Shown: in pieces, positions 8,717 through 18,984 of the stretch
Layout of the letters: every line of letters starts with the position of its first letter
How positions within the stretch are numbered: position 1 is the first letter of the stretch
Source: Rhizobium sp. Root482
GTDB lineage: Bacteria; Pseudomonadota; Alphaproteobacteria; Rhizobiales; Rhizobiaceae
Assembly: GCF_001426565.1 (NCBI RefSeq)
Contig: NZ_LMFA01000012.1
Coordinates: 620,861 to 684,860, forward strand
Direction: 5' to 3'
Length of the DNA: 64,000 nt
Notes under the pieces: model-generated
Databases searched by the model: none
The model's input: only the letters and a program-made list of their open reading frames with translations
Told to the model about the DNA's origin: nothing
Made by a program: the position numbers and the translations under genes

Positions 8717-9613
8717 ATGACAAATCTGGGCGATCTTGAGGTCTTTTCGCGCGTTGTCTCCACCGGCAGCATGTCGGCAGCCGGCCGGGCGCTGGGATTT
8801 TCGCCCGCCGTCATCTCCAAGCGCATCAAGCGGCTGGAAGACCGGCTGGGCACGCGGCTTCTCCAGCGCACGACGAGGCAGATTTCACTCACCGAAGCCG
8901 GCCAGGGATTTTACGATCGCGTGCTTGGGGTGCTCGCCGGCATCGAGGAGGCAGAGGCCTTTGCCTCCGGCCGCTCGGGTCAGCCGCAGGGTACGCTGAG
9001 GATCACGGCACCCACCTCCTTCGGGCGCATGCATGTGGCGCCGCATCTGGCGCGGTTCATCGAGACCCATGCGGACCTCGTCGTCAATATCGTTCTCTCC
9101 GACGAATTCAGCGACATCGTGGCTGATGGCTTCGACCTCGCGATCCGCATCGGCGAATTGAGCGATTCGACGCTGGTGGCGCGCAAGCTGGTGCCGGTGC
9201 GCCGCATCCTCTGCGCCTCGCCGGCCTATCTGGCCGAGCGAGGAAGGCCGTCGACCGTCGGCGATCTTGCCGATCACATCTGCCTTCGCCAGCACAATCA
9301 CGACATCTGGAAGCTGGAAGGGCCGGAAGGCGTGCTCAGCTACAGGCCGCAGGGACGGTTGATCACCAATTCGTCGGAAGTGGTGCGCGAAGCGGTGCTG
9401 TCGGGTGCCGGCATTGCGCTGCGCTCGACCTGGGATGTCGGTGGCGACCTCAAATCCGGCAGGCTGGTCCAGGTGCTGCCGGCCTGGGAGGGATCGCGCA
9501 ATATCTTCGTGTCCGCCCTTTATCCGAGCCGCCAGTTCCTGCCCGCCAAGGTGCGCCTGTTCATCGACTATCTCGCGGGCATCTACGGGCCGGAGCCCTA
9601 TTGGGAGCGATAG
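8717..9613 (+). CDS. LysR-family regulator divergent from the glc operon
   Basis: 298 residues from the ATG at 8717; an upstream in-frame GTG at 8696 adds seven residues before the usual helix-turn-helix start. The winged helix is at residues 1-60 (FSRVVSTGSMSAAGRALGF, VISKRIKRLEDRLG) and the effector domain follows (GTLRITAPTSFGRMHV). Divergence from glcD suggests it may control glycolate use, but LysR proteins of this subgroup have varied effectors, so that link is only positional. Its 3' end overlaps the next, convergent gene by 16 bp. Confidence 0.88.
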   Translation: MTNLGDLEVFSRVVSTGSMSAAGRALGFSPAVISKRIKRLEDRLGTRLLQRTTRQISLTEAGQGFYDRVLGVLAGIEEAEAFASGRSGQPQGTLRITAPTSFGRMHVAPHLARFIETHADLVVNIVLSDEFSDIVADGFDLAIRIGELSDSTLVARKLVPVRRILCASPAYLAERGRPSTVGDLADHICLRQHNHDIWKLEGPEGVLSYRPQGRLITNSSEVVREAVLSGAGIALRSTWDVGGDLKSGRLVQVLPAWEGSRNIFVSALYPSRQFLPAKVRLFIDYLAGIYGPEPYWER

Positions 9614-11037
9614 ACCTCCGGCGGGACCAGGTCCCACAGGCCATATCGGCGTGGATATTCCTTCCGCAGGCCGGCGACAAAATCGCCATGTGGCATCAGC
9701 CCCTCATTGTCGCCCGGGCGGGCTGCCAGCGCGGCGAGTTTCATCAGATAGCCGACAGCATAATCATAGGCCTGCGAAATCCCGCGGGTGACGATATGGA
9801 CGGCGAGAGCGCGGTAGAGAACGGTCGCCGCCGCCGGATAGTCGTCCTCCAGCGCCTCGGCGGCCGGCAGGAGAATTTCGTAGTCCTCCCCGTGCCAGTT
9901 CCCCTGCCTTTCGACGATGTAACGGGCGGCAAGATCGAGCTTAGGCCATTCAAGATAGAAGCGCAGCGCCGCATGGGGATTGCTCTCGCGCTCGACATGG
10001 GCGAAGGCCCTGTCGAGCGCCTCGAACTCCTCGAAATCGCCGGCCTTGGCGATGTATTCCTTGAGCATCCCGACATCGAGCCGCTGTTCGAAAGCTTTCC
10101 AGCGTAGCGCCTGAGAGCCGGTGCGGTCCTTCAGTCCATCAAGGATGGCTGCCTCCAGCCGCTGCCGGTCGGGTGGCGCCTTCAACTCGCCGGAGAGCAT
10201 ATCGGCCCGGCGGAAAAAGCCGAGGCGGTCCTTGCGCGGCGTGCGCACCCAGACCAGCGCCTCGGCATGCCGGCCGCCGGCAAAAAGCTTTTCGGCCAGG
10301 ATGACCGGTTCGCGCAGCGCTTCCGGCAAGGCGTCCTCGATCGCCACATGCACGTCGAGATCGCCCAGCGCATCGCCGATCGCCCGGCGCACATGCACGA
10401 TGGCAGGTAGAAAGGGCGTTGCCGCCGGTATCGTCATGGATGCGGCAAGCTGCCCGTCCCAAACCTTCAGCACCTCCGGCGACAGCGCCGCGGCAATCCG
10501 CACGGCAAGTAGCGTCTTGAAGCCGTGATAATCCGTGCCCTTGAGGCCGGGTGCGACGAGCGCCGGGATTTCCGCCTGATGGGCCGCCGGCACCGCCTGC
10601 GCCAATTGCCCGGCGGCCCAGCAGGCCTGTCCGTAGATGCCGGCGATGCGCCCGCTGGAATCGTTGACGCGCTCGGCGATGCCCTCATAACCGAGCACGA
10701 AGCGGATCAGCCTTTCCAGCGCCATGAGGGGATCGACCGCGCCGAATTCCTTGATGATGCTCGCCGAAATGCTCTCGAGATCGTTGCCGAAGGCCCGTTC
10801 CTTCTGCCAGCGGATGCGCGTTCGGGATTTTTCCAGCGCCGCCAGGCGGTTGTCGATCAGTTTTGCGACGCCCGCAGCACCACCGAGACCGGCCAGCGCC
10901 GCGTTCAGCCGCTTCTTGAAGGACGGATTGAGGGCGGCCTCGTCGAGCACGATGCCGATCAGCCGGTCGGCGCCAAGGGCGGTCAGTCCGTCCCTGTCGA
11001 GTTTTGCTTTTCGTGTGGTCCTTGCCGTCTTCGCCAT
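9598..11037 (-). CDS. DUF6880-like hypothetical protein
   Basis: 479 residues from the ATG at 11037 (MAKTARTTRKAKLDRDGL). The open frame continues 136 codons further upstream, but that part lies antisense to the DUF3422 gene and is compositionally unlike the rest. The N-terminal GADRLIGIVLDEAALNPSFKKRLNAALAG, the RIRWQKERAF and the tetratricopeptide-like helical C-terminus (ALDRAFAHVE, AALRFYLEWPKLDLAARYIV, YRALAVHIV) match what I recall of the DUF6880 family. It is cytosolic with no known function. The coding sequence lies 41 bp downstream of the DUF3422 gene and may be co-transcribed. Confidence 0.75.
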   Translation of the reverse strand: MAKTARTTRKAKLDRDGLTALGADRLIGIVLDEAALNPSFKKRLNAALAGLGGAAGVAKLIDNRLAALEKSRTRIRWQKERAFGNDLESISASIIKEFGAVDPLMALERLIRFVLGYEGIAERVNDSSGRIAGIYGQACWAAGQLAQAVPAAHQAEIPALVAPGLKGTDYHGFKTLLAVRIAAALSPEVLKVWDGQLAASMTIPAATPFLPAIVHVRRAIGDALGDLDVHVAIEDALPEALREPVILAEKLFAGGRHAEALVWVRTPRKDRLGFFRRADMLSGELKAPPDRQRLEAAILDGLKDRTGSQALRWKAFEQRLDVGMLKEYIAKAGDFEEFEALDRAFAHVERESNPHAALRFYLEWPKLDLAARYIVERQGNWHGEDYEILLPAAEALEDDYPAAATVLYRALAVHIVTRGISQAYDYAVGYLMKLAALAARPGDNEGLMPHGDFVAGLRKEYPRRYGLWDLVPPEVYRSQ

Positions 11038-11078
11038 GATGCCTTGCAGCCGGGTAAGTCTCGGATATCGCGCAAGGT

Positions 11079-12362
11079 TTAAACGCTTTTGCCGTCCTCG
11101 TCTGCATGATGTTTGCGAATGGAGCGGACGATCAGCCAGAGGGTGAGCACCGCCACAGGCACGAAAAGCCCGGTCAGCACGCTCGATTTGACCGGCAGGC
11201 CCTCGCTTTCCAATGCCTTGGCGAGATAGCCGAACAGGCCGACGACATAATAGGAAATGGCGGCGACCGACAGGCCCTCGACCGTTTGCTGCAGGCGAAG
11301 CTGCAGCTTGGCGCGCCGGTCCATGGAATTGAGAAGCGCGCCGTTTTGCCGTTCCAGTTCGACATCGACCCAGCTTCTCAGCAGCGCCGTGGCGCGGGTA
11401 AGCTTGCGCGACAGGTTGGCCTGGCGCTCCTCGACCGACTGGCAAGTCCGCATCGCCGGCGCCAGGCGCCGTTCGAGGAAGGAACCGAGCGTTTCGTAGC
11501 CGGGCACGCCTGTCTCCGCCAGCGAGCGGATGCGCTCCTGGACGATGCCGTAATAGGCGCGGCTGGCGCCGAACCGGTAGAGGCTGAGCGCCGCGCCGGC
11601 TTCAAGTTCTGCGGCCAGCAGGGTGATCTCGGCCAGCATCTCGTCGGCCTTTTCGCGGACATTGCCGCGCATCTCCTGGGTGACGCCGGTCAGCCCGTCC
11701 TCGATCCGGCGGATATCCGGCGACAGCGACTGGGCGAGCGGCAGGCCGACCATGGCCAGCGTCCGGTAGGTCTCTATATCGAGCAGCCGCTGGACCAGCG
11801 CGCCGGTTCCGGCCTGCGTCATGCCGCGATCGATCACCAGGATTTGCGTCAGGCCATCGCCGTTCTGTCGGAAATCGGTCAACACTACGGCCTGGCCATC
11901 CTTGATCTCGCTGTAGCAGAGGCTGGTCGGATCGAAGGCGCTGATCGCCCCCCGCGTTTCTTCCGTATCCGGCCGGATTTCGAGACGGATGCCGGAAATC
12001 AGGCTGCCGGGCGGCGAAAACCCGTCACCGAAGGGATGCGTCGTCACTTCGCCGCCGAAGCGATCGGGAATGACGCCGTCCCAGAAATAGGTGGAGAACT
12101 CCGTGTGCCGCTCCCAGCGCAGGCTGCCCTGCCCGAAGGACAAGGCATGGTGGTTGGCCTCGCGGCTAGGCGGCGAAACACCGCGGGCCCGCGACAGTTC
12201 GGACAGGACCGCATGATCCACGGTCGAGCCGCCATCCGTCATGAAAGCCAGCTGGAAGATGACGCGCGGCGAGGTCACCAGCGCATAGGGGCGCGCATGG
12301 ATTTCGCCGAGCGCCTGGGCGCGCGCTGGCGCTAGCGGAAATGCGAAACTGCGTTTGGCCAT
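11079..12362 (-). CDS. DUF3422 family membrane-anchored protein
   Basis: 427 residues from an ATG at 12362 (MAKRSFAFPLAPARAQALGEIHARPYA) preceded by GGGGGA; ATGs at 12368 and 12380 in frame are alternatives. The N-terminal EIHARPYALVTSPRVIFQLAF and WERHTEFSTYFWD segments mark DUF3422. A long helical region follows, then two hydrophobic helices close to the C-terminus (AAISYYVVGLFGYLAKAL, LTGLFVPVAVLTLWLIV), with a charged cytosolic tail. The architecture suggests an inner-membrane protein with a large soluble part. Function unknown. Confidence 0.85.
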   Translation of the reverse strand: MAKRSFAFPLAPARAQALGEIHARPYALVTSPRVIFQLAFMTDGGSTVDHAVLSELSRARGVSPPSREANHHALSFGQGSLRWERHTEFSTYFWDGVIPDRFGGEVTTHPFGDGFSPPGSLISGIRLEIRPDTEETRGAISAFDPTSLCYSEIKDGQAVVLTDFRQNGDGLTQILVIDRGMTQAGTGALVQRLLDIETYRTLAMVGLPLAQSLSPDIRRIEDGLTGVTQEMRGNVREKADEMLAEITLLAAELEAGAALSLYRFGASRAYYGIVQERIRSLAETGVPGYETLGSFLERRLAPAMRTCQSVEERQANLSRKLTRATALLRSWVDVELERQNGALLNSMDRRAKLQLRLQQTVEGLSVAAISYYVVGLFGYLAKALESEGLPVKSSVLTGLFVPVAVLTLWLIVRSIRKHHADEDGKSV

Positions 12363-12472
12363 GTCCATTCCCCCATCCATCAGAAGCTTCTTATCAACAG
12401 GGCGATGAAAAGGAAAAGGACGCATTGACGCAGCAGCCGGTATTTCCACCCATTGCGAAGTGGCAAAAGAAA

Positions 12473-12501
12473 TTGACCACTTTCACGCGGATAGCTAGAT
12501 T
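12473..12501 (+). promoter_or_regulatory. Putative sigma-70 promoter of the FadR-type regulator
   Basis: TTGACC (12473-12478) and TAGATT (12496-12501) are separated by 17 bp and end 19 bp before the GTG start of the regulator. It lies in the divergent region shared with the DUF3422 gene. Confidence 0.5.
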
Positions 12502-12520
12502 GCCGGCAAGGAGAGATGCA

Positions 12521-13363
12521 GTGACAGACGACAGCCTCGATGCCTTTGCGCGCATCCCTCATAGCCGGACATCGGGCGAAATCGTCCAGCAGATCGAGCT
12601 TCTGATCCTGGAAGGCGTGTTGCGGGACAGCGAACGACTGCCGAGCGAGCGCGACCTGTCGCGTCGGTTCGACGTGTCGCGACCGATCCTGCGCGAGGCG
12701 CTGAAGGAACTGGAAGCCCGCGGGCTGCTCGTCAGCCATCATGGCGGCGGCACCTTCGTGGCGGATGTCATCGGACAGATATTCTCCAAACCGGTCATCG
12801 AACTGATCGCCCGACATCAGAAGGCGACGCAGGACTACCTCGAATATCGCCGCGAACTGGAAGGCATGACCGCTGAACTGGCGGCGCGCCGGGCCACGCG
12901 TTTCGACAAGGACATGCTGACCCGCATCATGGAAGAGATGCGCGCCGCCCATCTTACCGGCGCGGCCGAAGCGGGGTTGAAGGCGGACGTGGATCTGCAC
13001 AATGCGATCGGCGAATGCGCGCATAATATCATCCTTCTCCATACGCTGCGGGCCTGCTACCGGCTTTTGAGCGGTGGCATCTTTTTCAATCGCGAAGTGC
13101 TGTTCGCCGCTCCCGGCGCCGGCGACAGGCTGCTTGCCCAGCACGAGGCAATCTACGAGGCGATCATGGCCGGCGCGCCGGAACAAGCCCGACTGGCGGC
13201 ACACGCGCATATCGATTTCATCGTCACCGCGACGCGCGATGCGGAACGATCGGGCGAATGGGCGCGGATTTCCAGGCTGCGGATGCAGCAGCGCGAGCGC
13301 CATTCCCCACCGTCCACGGCTGTGCTCGCCACCGGCGACGAGACCAAGGCGGGACCGGCCTGA
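12521..13363 (+). CDS. GntR-family (FadR subfamily) transcription regulator
   Basis: 280 residues beginning at a GTG at 12521 with an AAGGAGAG ribosome site; the frame is open further upstream but antisense to the DUF3422 gene. The winged helix occupies about residues 15-85 (SGEIVQQIELLILEG, LPSERDLSRRFDVSRPILREALKELEARGLL, GGGTFVAD). A helical FCD effector domain follows, with the metal/ligand-type DLHNAIGECAHN and HEAIYEAIMAGAPEQARLAAHAHI motifs. Such regulators sense organic acids (pyruvate, lactate, glycolate types); no adjacent catabolic operon identifies the ligand here. Confidence 0.9.
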   Translation: MTDDSLDAFARIPHSRTSGEIVQQIELLILEGVLRDSERLPSERDLSRRFDVSRPILREALKELEARGLLVSHHGGGTFVADVIGQIFSKPVIELIARHQKATQDYLEYRRELEGMTAELAARRATRFDKDMLTRIMEEMRAAHLTGAAEAGLKADVDLHNAIGECAHNIILLHTLRACYRLLSGGIFFNREVLFAAPGAGDRLLAQHEAIYEAIMAGAPEQARLAAHAHIDFIVTATRDAERSGEWARISRLRMQQRERHSPPSTAVLATGDETKAGPA

Positions 13364-13592
13364 CCGTTGCGCCACGCCCCCGCCGCAAAGGCGCGCTAAA
13401 AGGGCGTGATCGGCATATTCGAGCGATGCGATCGGCCTAGATTGACCATCATGCATCGCGTCGCGGCCCTTACCTCGGCGGCGCCGTGCTCCTATATGTG
13501 CTTCACAAAATCTGCACGTTTACAGGCTGCGTGAAGCGGGCATAGTCAGATGTCACGCGGCAGCCGGGTGATTCTCTTTTCGAAAGGACGTT

Positions 13593-14123
13593 TTGACTTT
13601 GAATATCCTGAACCGTATCGCGACCGATATCCGCCTGATGTTCCGCCGCCCGGTGAGAATGCAGTGCGCGGCGCTGTGCTACCGGTTCAAGAAGAGCGGA
13701 GCGCCCGAAATGCTGCTGATCACCAGCCGCGACACCGGCCGCTGGGTCATTCCGAAGGGCTGGCCGATGGAGGGCAAGCTCTGCCATGAGGCGGCTGCAC
13801 GCGAAGCTTACGAGGAAGCCGGCGTCAAGGGCGAAGCCGGGGCCGCCCGGATCGGCACCTATCTCTACGACAAGGGCTTGCGCCACGGACTGAAGGTCCA
13901 GTGCATGGTCCAGGTCTATCCGCTGCTGGTCATGGACATGCTGAAGGATTTCCCGGAGAAGGGCAGCCGCAGGATCGAATGGGTGACCTTCCGAGAAGGC
14001 GCTGGGCGCGTGGCCGAGCCGATGCTCCGCGACCTGATCCTCGATTTCGAGCGAGGCCTGCAGGGCGCCACCAGCGCGGCGGCATCTTCCTCCGAAATAT
14101 CCACGAAACCGGTGGTCGGATAG
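13593..14123 (+). CDS. NUDIX hydrolase, diphosphoinositol-polyphosphatase-like
   Basis: 176 residues from a TTG at 13593 preceded by GAAAGGA. The NUDIX segment runs GWPMEGKLCHEAAAREAYEE and then AGV, and follows the PKG context common to rhizobial members. The first acidic position of the consensus (GX5E) is occupied by Lys, while the metal-binding REAYEEAG core is intact. A WVTFREGAGRV segment and a long amphipathic tail follow. The substrate is not predictable; related enzymes cleave nucleoside or inositol diphosphates. The 228 bp upstream hold no other gene that I can see. Confidence 0.85.
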   Translation: MTLNILNRIATDIRLMFRRPVRMQCAALCYRFKKSGAPEMLLITSRDTGRWVIPKGWPMEGKLCHEAAAREAYEEAGVKGEAGAARIGTYLYDKGLRHGLKVQCMVQVYPLLVMDMLKDFPEKGSRRIEWVTFREGAGRVAEPMLRDLILDFERGLQGATSAAASSSEISTKPVVG

Positions 14124-14198
14124 CGCGGCGCAAGACCTGTCCGGCATTCTGCGCCGGATGGCTACCGGTCATGGCCGGACATGAATGGAGAACAGTCG

Positions 14199-15704
14199 GT
14201 GGCAAAACCGCGCCCGCACCTGGAAAAACCGACGCTCGACAAATATCTCGACCGCATCACGCTTACCGAGGAGGCTTCGCATCATGTCATGAAGCCCTGG
14301 GCGGGCGTGGGCCTCGGCTTCCTGTTCGTGATCCTCAGCATGATCTTCGCCTCGGCCTATGTGTCGGCGCAGCCTGGCTATCTGATCATCATCGCGGCGG
14401 CCGCCATTGCTGGCTACATGGCGATGAATATCGGCGCCAACGACGTGACCAACAATGTCGGCGCCGCCGTCGGCTCCAAGGCGATCACCATGACGACGGC
14501 GCTGATCATCGCCGCGATCTTCGAGATCGCCGGGGCGATGCTTGCCGGCGGCCGGGTGGTCTCGACGATCGAGGCGGGCATTGTCGATGCCGCTCAGATG
14601 CCGTCCGGCCAGGCCTTCGTCTGGGTGATGATGGCGGCGCTGATCTCGGCGGCGGTGTGGATCAATGTCGCCACCTGGTCGGGCGCGCCGATCTCCACCA
14701 CCCATTCGATCGTCGGCGGCATTCTCGGTTCCGGCGTCGCGGCCGCGGGCTTTTCCTCGGTGCGCTGGACGGAACTGGCCGGCATCACGGCAAGCTGGAT
14801 GGTCTCGCCGATCCTCGGCGGCATCATCGCAGCGCTGTTCCTCGCCTTCATCAAGACCTTCATCATCTATCGCAGCGACAAGATCCGCGCCGCGATCTTC
14901 TGGACGCCGATCCTGATTTCGGTGATGGTCGGCGCCTTCGCGAGCTATCTCGCCTTGATCGGCGTGGAAAAGGTGATCCATTTCTCCGAAGCCACCGGCC
15001 TGCTTATCGGCCTTGCTGCGGCAGTCATAACCCTGCCCCTGGCGCGGCCTCTCATTGCCGCGCAGGCGCGCGGGCTCGACAACCGCAACCAGTCGCTGCG
15101 CATCCTGTTTCGCATGCCGCTCATCCTTTCGGCAGCGCTGCTGTCCTTCGCGCATGGCGCCAACGACGTCTCCAATGCCGTCGGCCCTCTCTCGGCGATC
15201 GTCGCCAATGTCGATGGGCTGGCCATCCTGAAGACGACCTATGTACCACTTTGGGTGATGCTGATCGGCGCATTCGGCATTTCCTGCGGCCTGCTTCTGT
15301 TCGGGCCGAGGCTGATCCGGGTTGTCGGCGAGGAGATCACCAAGCTCAACCCGATGCGCGCCTTCTGCGTTGCACTAGCAACGGCGATAACGGTGATCCT
15401 CGCCTCGGCGCTCGGCATGCCGATCAGCACGACGCACACCGCGGTCGGCGCGGTTTTCGGCATCGGCTTCTTTCGCGAATGGTACACGCGCAATTCCAAG
15501 CGGCGGCTTGCCTATGTGCGCGAGAAGACCGGCCAGACGGATTTCGAGCGACGCGTCCGCCATAGCCCGGACGAGCAGCAGCGACGGCGGCTGGTTCGCC
15601 GCTCGCATTTCATGACGATCATCGCCGCCTGGATCATCACCGTGCCCATTTCGGCGCTGCTTTCCGCCGCCCTCTACTGGGTTCTTTCGACACTTTTCAT
15701 CTGA
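14199..15704 (+). CDS. PiT-family inorganic phosphate transporter
   Basis: 501 residues from a GTG at 14199 with GGAGAA eight bases upstream; an in-frame ATG at 14181 would add six residues but has no ribosome site. Two inverted-topology repeats carry the PiT signature: [10 protein letters not shown] near residue 90 and [14 protein letters not shown] in the second half, with matching [20 protein letters not shown] and [16 protein letters not shown] loops. About ten membrane helices and a cytosolic basic loop before the last helix. It likely imports phosphate (with H+ or Na+), possibly as a metal-phosphate complex. rsmE starts 11 bp downstream. Confidence 0.93.
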   Translation: MAKPRPHLEKPTLDKYLDRITLTEEASHHVMKPWAGVGLGFLFVILSMIFASAYVSAQPGYLIIIAAAAIAGYMAMNIGANDVTNNVGAAVGSKAITMTTALIIAAIFEIAGAMLAGGRVVSTIEAGIVDAAQMPSGQAFVWVMMAALISAAVWINVATWSGAPISTTHSIVGGILGSGVAAAGFSSVRWTELAGITASWMVSPILGGIIAALFLAFIKTFIIYRSDKIRAAIFWTPILISVMVGAFASYLALIGVEKVIHFSEATGLLIGLAAAVITLPLARPLIAAQARGLDNRNQSLRILFRMPLILSAALLSFAHGANDVSNAVGPLSAIVANVDGLAILKTTYVPLWVMLIGAFGISCGLLLFGPRLIRVVGEEITKLNPMRAFCVALATAITVILASALGMPISTTHTAVGAVFGIGFFREWYTRNSKRRLAYVREKTGQTDFERRVRHSPDEQQRRRLVRRSHFMTIIAAWIITVPISALLSAALYWVLSTLFI

Positions 15705-15714
15705 GGAAACATCG

Positions 15715-16452
15715 ATGCGCGCCAATTTCCGCATGCAGCGGCTTTTCATCGAGGCGCCACTTTCGGCAGGCGCCGTTTACGAGGCATCGAAGGAGCAGTT
15801 CAACTATCTGGTCAATGTGCTGCGGTTCGAGGCGGGTGATGCGGTGCTGGTCTTCAACGGCCGCGATGGCGAATGGCGGGCGGAGCTTTCCTTTCCGACG
15901 CGGAAACGCCTTTTCCTGACAGCCATCGAACAGACCCGGCCGCAACCGGCGCCCTGCGATCTCCACTATCTGTTTGCGCCCTTGAAGGTTGGAAGGCTCG
16001 ACTATCTTGTGCAAAAGGCCGTGGAAATGGGCGCTGGGCTGCTGCAGCCGGTGATGACCCAGCATGTCCAGGGCAGGATCGGCAATCTCGACCGCGTGCG
16101 AGCGAATGTCATCGAGGCGGCCGAACAATGCGGCGTGCTCGGCATCCCCGAAGTGACGGAGCCGCAGCGGCTGGAGGACCTGCTTGCCGACTGGCCGAAA
16201 GACCGGCGCATCATCTTCTGCGACGAAGGCGATGCCGGCCAGAATCCCCTACCGGTTCTGTCTTCAATCAAAGAGAGGAAACTGGCGCTGCTGATCGGCC
16301 CCGAGGGTGGATTTTCCGAGAGCGAACAGGATTTGCTGCGCAGCCTCGATTTCGTGACCGCCATCCCGCTTGGGCCGCGCATCCTGCGGGCGGATACGGC
16401 GGCCGTGGCGGCCATGGCGGTGATACAGGCGGCGATCGGCGATTGGCGCTGA
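15715..16452 (+). CDS. rsmE: 16S rRNA (uracil-1498-N3)-methyltransferase
   Basis: 245 residues. The N-terminal PUA-like segment ([22 protein letters not shown] [20 protein letters not shown]) is followed by the SPOUT methyltransferase fold with the knot motifs [14 protein letters not shown] and [19 protein letters not shown] near the C-terminus; [19 protein letters not shown] and ERCGV-like EAAEQCGVL also match RsmE. It uses SAM to methylate U1498 of 16S rRNA. It is tightly packed behind the phosphate transporter gene. Confidence 0.93.
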   Translation: MRANFRMQRLFIEAPLSAGAVYEASKEQFNYLVNVLRFEAGDAVLVFNGRDGEWRAELSFPTRKRLFLTAIEQTRPQPAPCDLHYLFAPLKVGRLDYLVQKAVEMGAGLLQPVMTQHVQGRIGNLDRVRANVIEAAEQCGVLGIPEVTEPQRLEDLLADWPKDRRIIFCDEGDAGQNPLPVLSSIKERKLALLIGPEGGFSESEQDLLRSLDFVTAIPLGPRILRADTAAVAAMAVIQAAIGDWR

Positions 16453-16597
16453 CGCGTGTGGCAATTTCGCGCCGGCAAGGTGTTGAAAATTTGATCCGGC
16501 CTTGAAACAATTTCACTTGCACCACACCTGAAAGCGGTTCAATCACCCTCCCGATGGCTGCCGTCCGGCAGTTGCGCCCGTTGATAAGAAGACGCCC

Positions 16598-17971
16598 ATG
16601 GCCAGAGATACCACCGACCAGACGCCGGTCACCTCGCTTGCTGACCTGACCGAGTATCTGGCTCAGGGCAACAAGCCGAAGGACCGGTTCCGCATCGGCA
16701 CCGAGCATGAGAAATTCGCCTTCTTCAAAGCCGACAACAGCCCGGTTCCCTATTTCGGCGAGGCCAGCATCTCGGCGCTTCTGAACGGCATGGCGCAAAA
16801 GAGCGGCTGGGAACCGATCATCGATGCCGGCAATATCATCGGCCTTGCCGAAAGCTCGGGAAAGGGCGCGATCTCGCTTGAGCCCGGCGGCCAGTTCGAA
16901 CTGTCCGGGGCACCGCTGGAAACCCTGCACGAGACCTGCAGGGAATCCAACCGGCATCTGGCCGATCTGCGCGAGGTTGCCGAACCGCTCGGCATCCGTT
17001 TCCTCGGCATCGGCGGCAGTCCGAAATGGACGCTGGCGGAAACCCCGCGCATGCCGAAATCCCGCTACGACATCATGAGCCGCTACATGCCGAAGGTTGG
17101 CAGCCAGGGTCTCGACATGATGTACCGGACCTGCACGATCCAGGTGAATCTCGACTTCTCCTCCGAAGAGGACATGCGCCGCAAGATGCAGGTTTCGCTG
17201 AAACTGCAGCCGCTCTCGACCGCGCTCTTTGCAAGCTCGCCCTTTACCGACGGCAAGCCGAACGGCCTTCTTTCCTGGCGCGGCGACATCTGGCGCGACA
17301 CCGACAACCAGCGTGCCGGCGTGCTGGCTTCCGTCTTCAATGCCGATTTCGGTTTCGAGGACTATGTCAAATGGGCGCTCGACGTGCCGATGTATTTCGT
17401 CGTGCGCGACGGCCATTACCATGACTGCACGCATGTGACCTTCCGCCAGTTCATGAACGGCGCCCTGAAAGGCGAAATCGCCGACTGGGAACCCAATATG
17501 GGCGACTGGACCAATCATCTGTCGACGCTGTTTCCCGATGTGCGGCTGAAGCGGTTCCTGGAAATGCGTGGCGCCGACGGCGGCCCGTGGCGGCGCATCT
17601 GTGCGCTGCCGGCCTTCTGGGTCGGCCTGCTCTATGACGACGCGGCACTGGACGCAGCCGAGGACCTGACCCGCTCCTGGACGCGCGAGGAGGTCCTTGC
17701 GATGCGCAATGCGGTGCCGGCCGAGGGACTTTCGGCCAGCCATAGGGGCGTGCCGCTGTTCGATCTCGCCCGTGAAGTGCTGTCGATTTCCCGCCTTGGG
17801 CTAAAGAACCGCAACCGGCTGAATGGCGACGAGGTCGACGAAAGCATCTTCCTGGCGCCGCTCGACGAAGTGCTGGCCAAGAAGGCGACGCTGGCCGAGG
17901 ATCTCCTGTCTCTCTACAACGGCCGCTGGAACGGCTCGGTCGAGCCTGTCTTCACCGACTACCAATATTGA
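16598..17971 (+). CDS. gshA: Glutamate-cysteine ligase (plant/alphaproteobacterial type)
   Basis: 457 residues. It catalyses ATP-dependent ligation of glutamate and cysteine, the first step of glutathione synthesis. The sequence shows the GCL2-type motifs FRIGTEHEKFAFF near the start, ISLEPGGQFELSGAP, MYRTCTIQVNLDFSSEEDMRRK and PWRRICALPAFWVGLLYDD. Length agrees with the family (about 450 residues). An ATG at 16598 follows an AAGAAGA stretch. It has about 145 bp of its own upstream region, so likely has its own promoter. Confidence 0.95.
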   Translation: MARDTTDQTPVTSLADLTEYLAQGNKPKDRFRIGTEHEKFAFFKADNSPVPYFGEASISALLNGMAQKSGWEPIIDAGNIIGLAESSGKGAISLEPGGQFELSGAPLETLHETCRESNRHLADLREVAEPLGIRFLGIGGSPKWTLAETPRMPKSRYDIMSRYMPKVGSQGLDMMYRTCTIQVNLDFSSEEDMRRKMQVSLKLQPLSTALFASSPFTDGKPNGLLSWRGDIWRDTDNQRAGVLASVFNADFGFEDYVKWALDVPMYFVVRDGHYHDCTHVTFRQFMNGALKGEIADWEPNMGDWTNHLSTLFPDVRLKRFLEMRGADGGPWRRICALPAFWVGLLYDDAALDAAEDLTRSWTREEVLAMRNAVPAEGLSASHRGVPLFDLAREVLSISRLGLKNRNRLNGDEVDESIFLAPLDEVLAKKATLAEDLLSLYNGRWNGSVEPVFTDYQY

Positions 17972-18103
17972 CGCCCCCTGCACGTTCCGCAGATGTGACA
18001 TCGCGCAGAAAGCGGTTTGCTCCCGGCTTTTCCCGGTTATAGTGCAACGACATGCGTCGTTCACCTGTAAAAGGGACTGGCGCCTGCAGGGAGGAAATGG
18101 GAG

Positions 18104-18955
18104 ATGTTACCGCTTTTCGACATGATGATGCAGGCGCAGAACGGCAAGGCCATGGAGGTGATGGCCAAGCAGTTCGGCGTCGCGCAGGAACAAATGGCCA
18201 AGGCGACGGCTGCCCTGATGCCGGCCTTTTCCACGGCCCTGAAAAACAGCGCCGCCAATCCCTATGATTTCGGCTCTGTCCTCACCGCCCTGTCGAGCGG
18301 CAGCCATGTCCAGTATTTCGAGGACATGCAGAAGGCCTTTACGCCGCAGGGCATGGCCGATGGAAACGGCATTCTCGGCCAGCTTTTCGGCTCCAAGGAG
18401 ATGTCGCGGGCGATCGCCGAGCAGGCCGCCCAGATGACCGGGATCGGCCAGGACATTTACAAGCAGATGCTGCCGGTGATGGCGAGCGCGATCATGGGCG
18501 GACTGTTCAAGCAGGCGTTCGGCCAGATGGGTGGCCGGATGGTGGGATCGACGGGAGGCATGCCGAACAGCTTTGCCAATACGCCGATGGAAGCAATGAT
18601 GAAGCCATGGCTGGAAGCATCAGGGTTTGCCAGGAAGACCGAGCCAACTGCCAATCCGTTCGACAATGCCTTTACCCAGGGCATGCAGGGCTTTTTCGGC
18701 ATAGGCAAGCCGGCTGAAAAGCAGCAGGCGGCACCCGACATGTTTGCCGCCAACCCTTTCGTCAAGGCATTCCAGGACATGATGAGCAGCGGCACCGCCT
18801 CCGGTGCTTCGTCCCAAGCCCAGCAGAAGGACCCGATGGCGGCTTTCAGCGAAATGTTCGGCACGATGTTCGACAGCGGACTGGAGGCGCAGAAGGACTA
18901 CCAGAAGCGCATCGACGCGCTGTTCGAAACCTATCGGAAGAACACCACGGCCTGA
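18104..18955 (+). CDS. DUF937-like protein rich in Met, Gln and Ala
   Basis: 283 residues. The N-terminal half consists of helices with Gly-Gly turns (MMMQAQNGKAMEVMAKQFG, NGILGQLFGSKEMSRAIAEQ, MLPVMASAIMGGLFKQAFG), the layout of DUF937/YidB-like proteins. The second half is a flexible, Met-Phe-rich tail with repeats of NPF (TANPFDNAF, AANPFVKAF). No signal peptide or true membrane span. A GGAGG-containing leader precedes the ATG. Function unknown. Confidence 0.75.
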   Translation: MLPLFDMMMQAQNGKAMEVMAKQFGVAQEQMAKATAALMPAFSTALKNSAANPYDFGSVLTALSSGSHVQYFEDMQKAFTPQGMADGNGILGQLFGSKEMSRAIAEQAAQMTGIGQDIYKQMLPVMASAIMGGLFKQAFGQMGGRMVGSTGGMPNSFANTPMEAMMKPWLEASGFARKTEPTANPFDNAFTQGMQGFFGIGKPAEKQQAAPDMFAANPFVKAFQDMMSSGTASGASSQAQQKDPMAAFSEMFGTMFDSGLEAQKDYQKRIDALFETYRKNTTA

Positions 18956-18984
18956 GGATGCCGGGAAAGCTTATGCTGGCGGCC

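Noticed and set aside
7195-8739. A 514-codon open frame on the plus strand across glcD
   Set aside because: It is the complement of glcD, has no ribosome site, and its composition (Arg/Asp/Gly/His-rich) is that of an antisense shadow in high-GC DNA.
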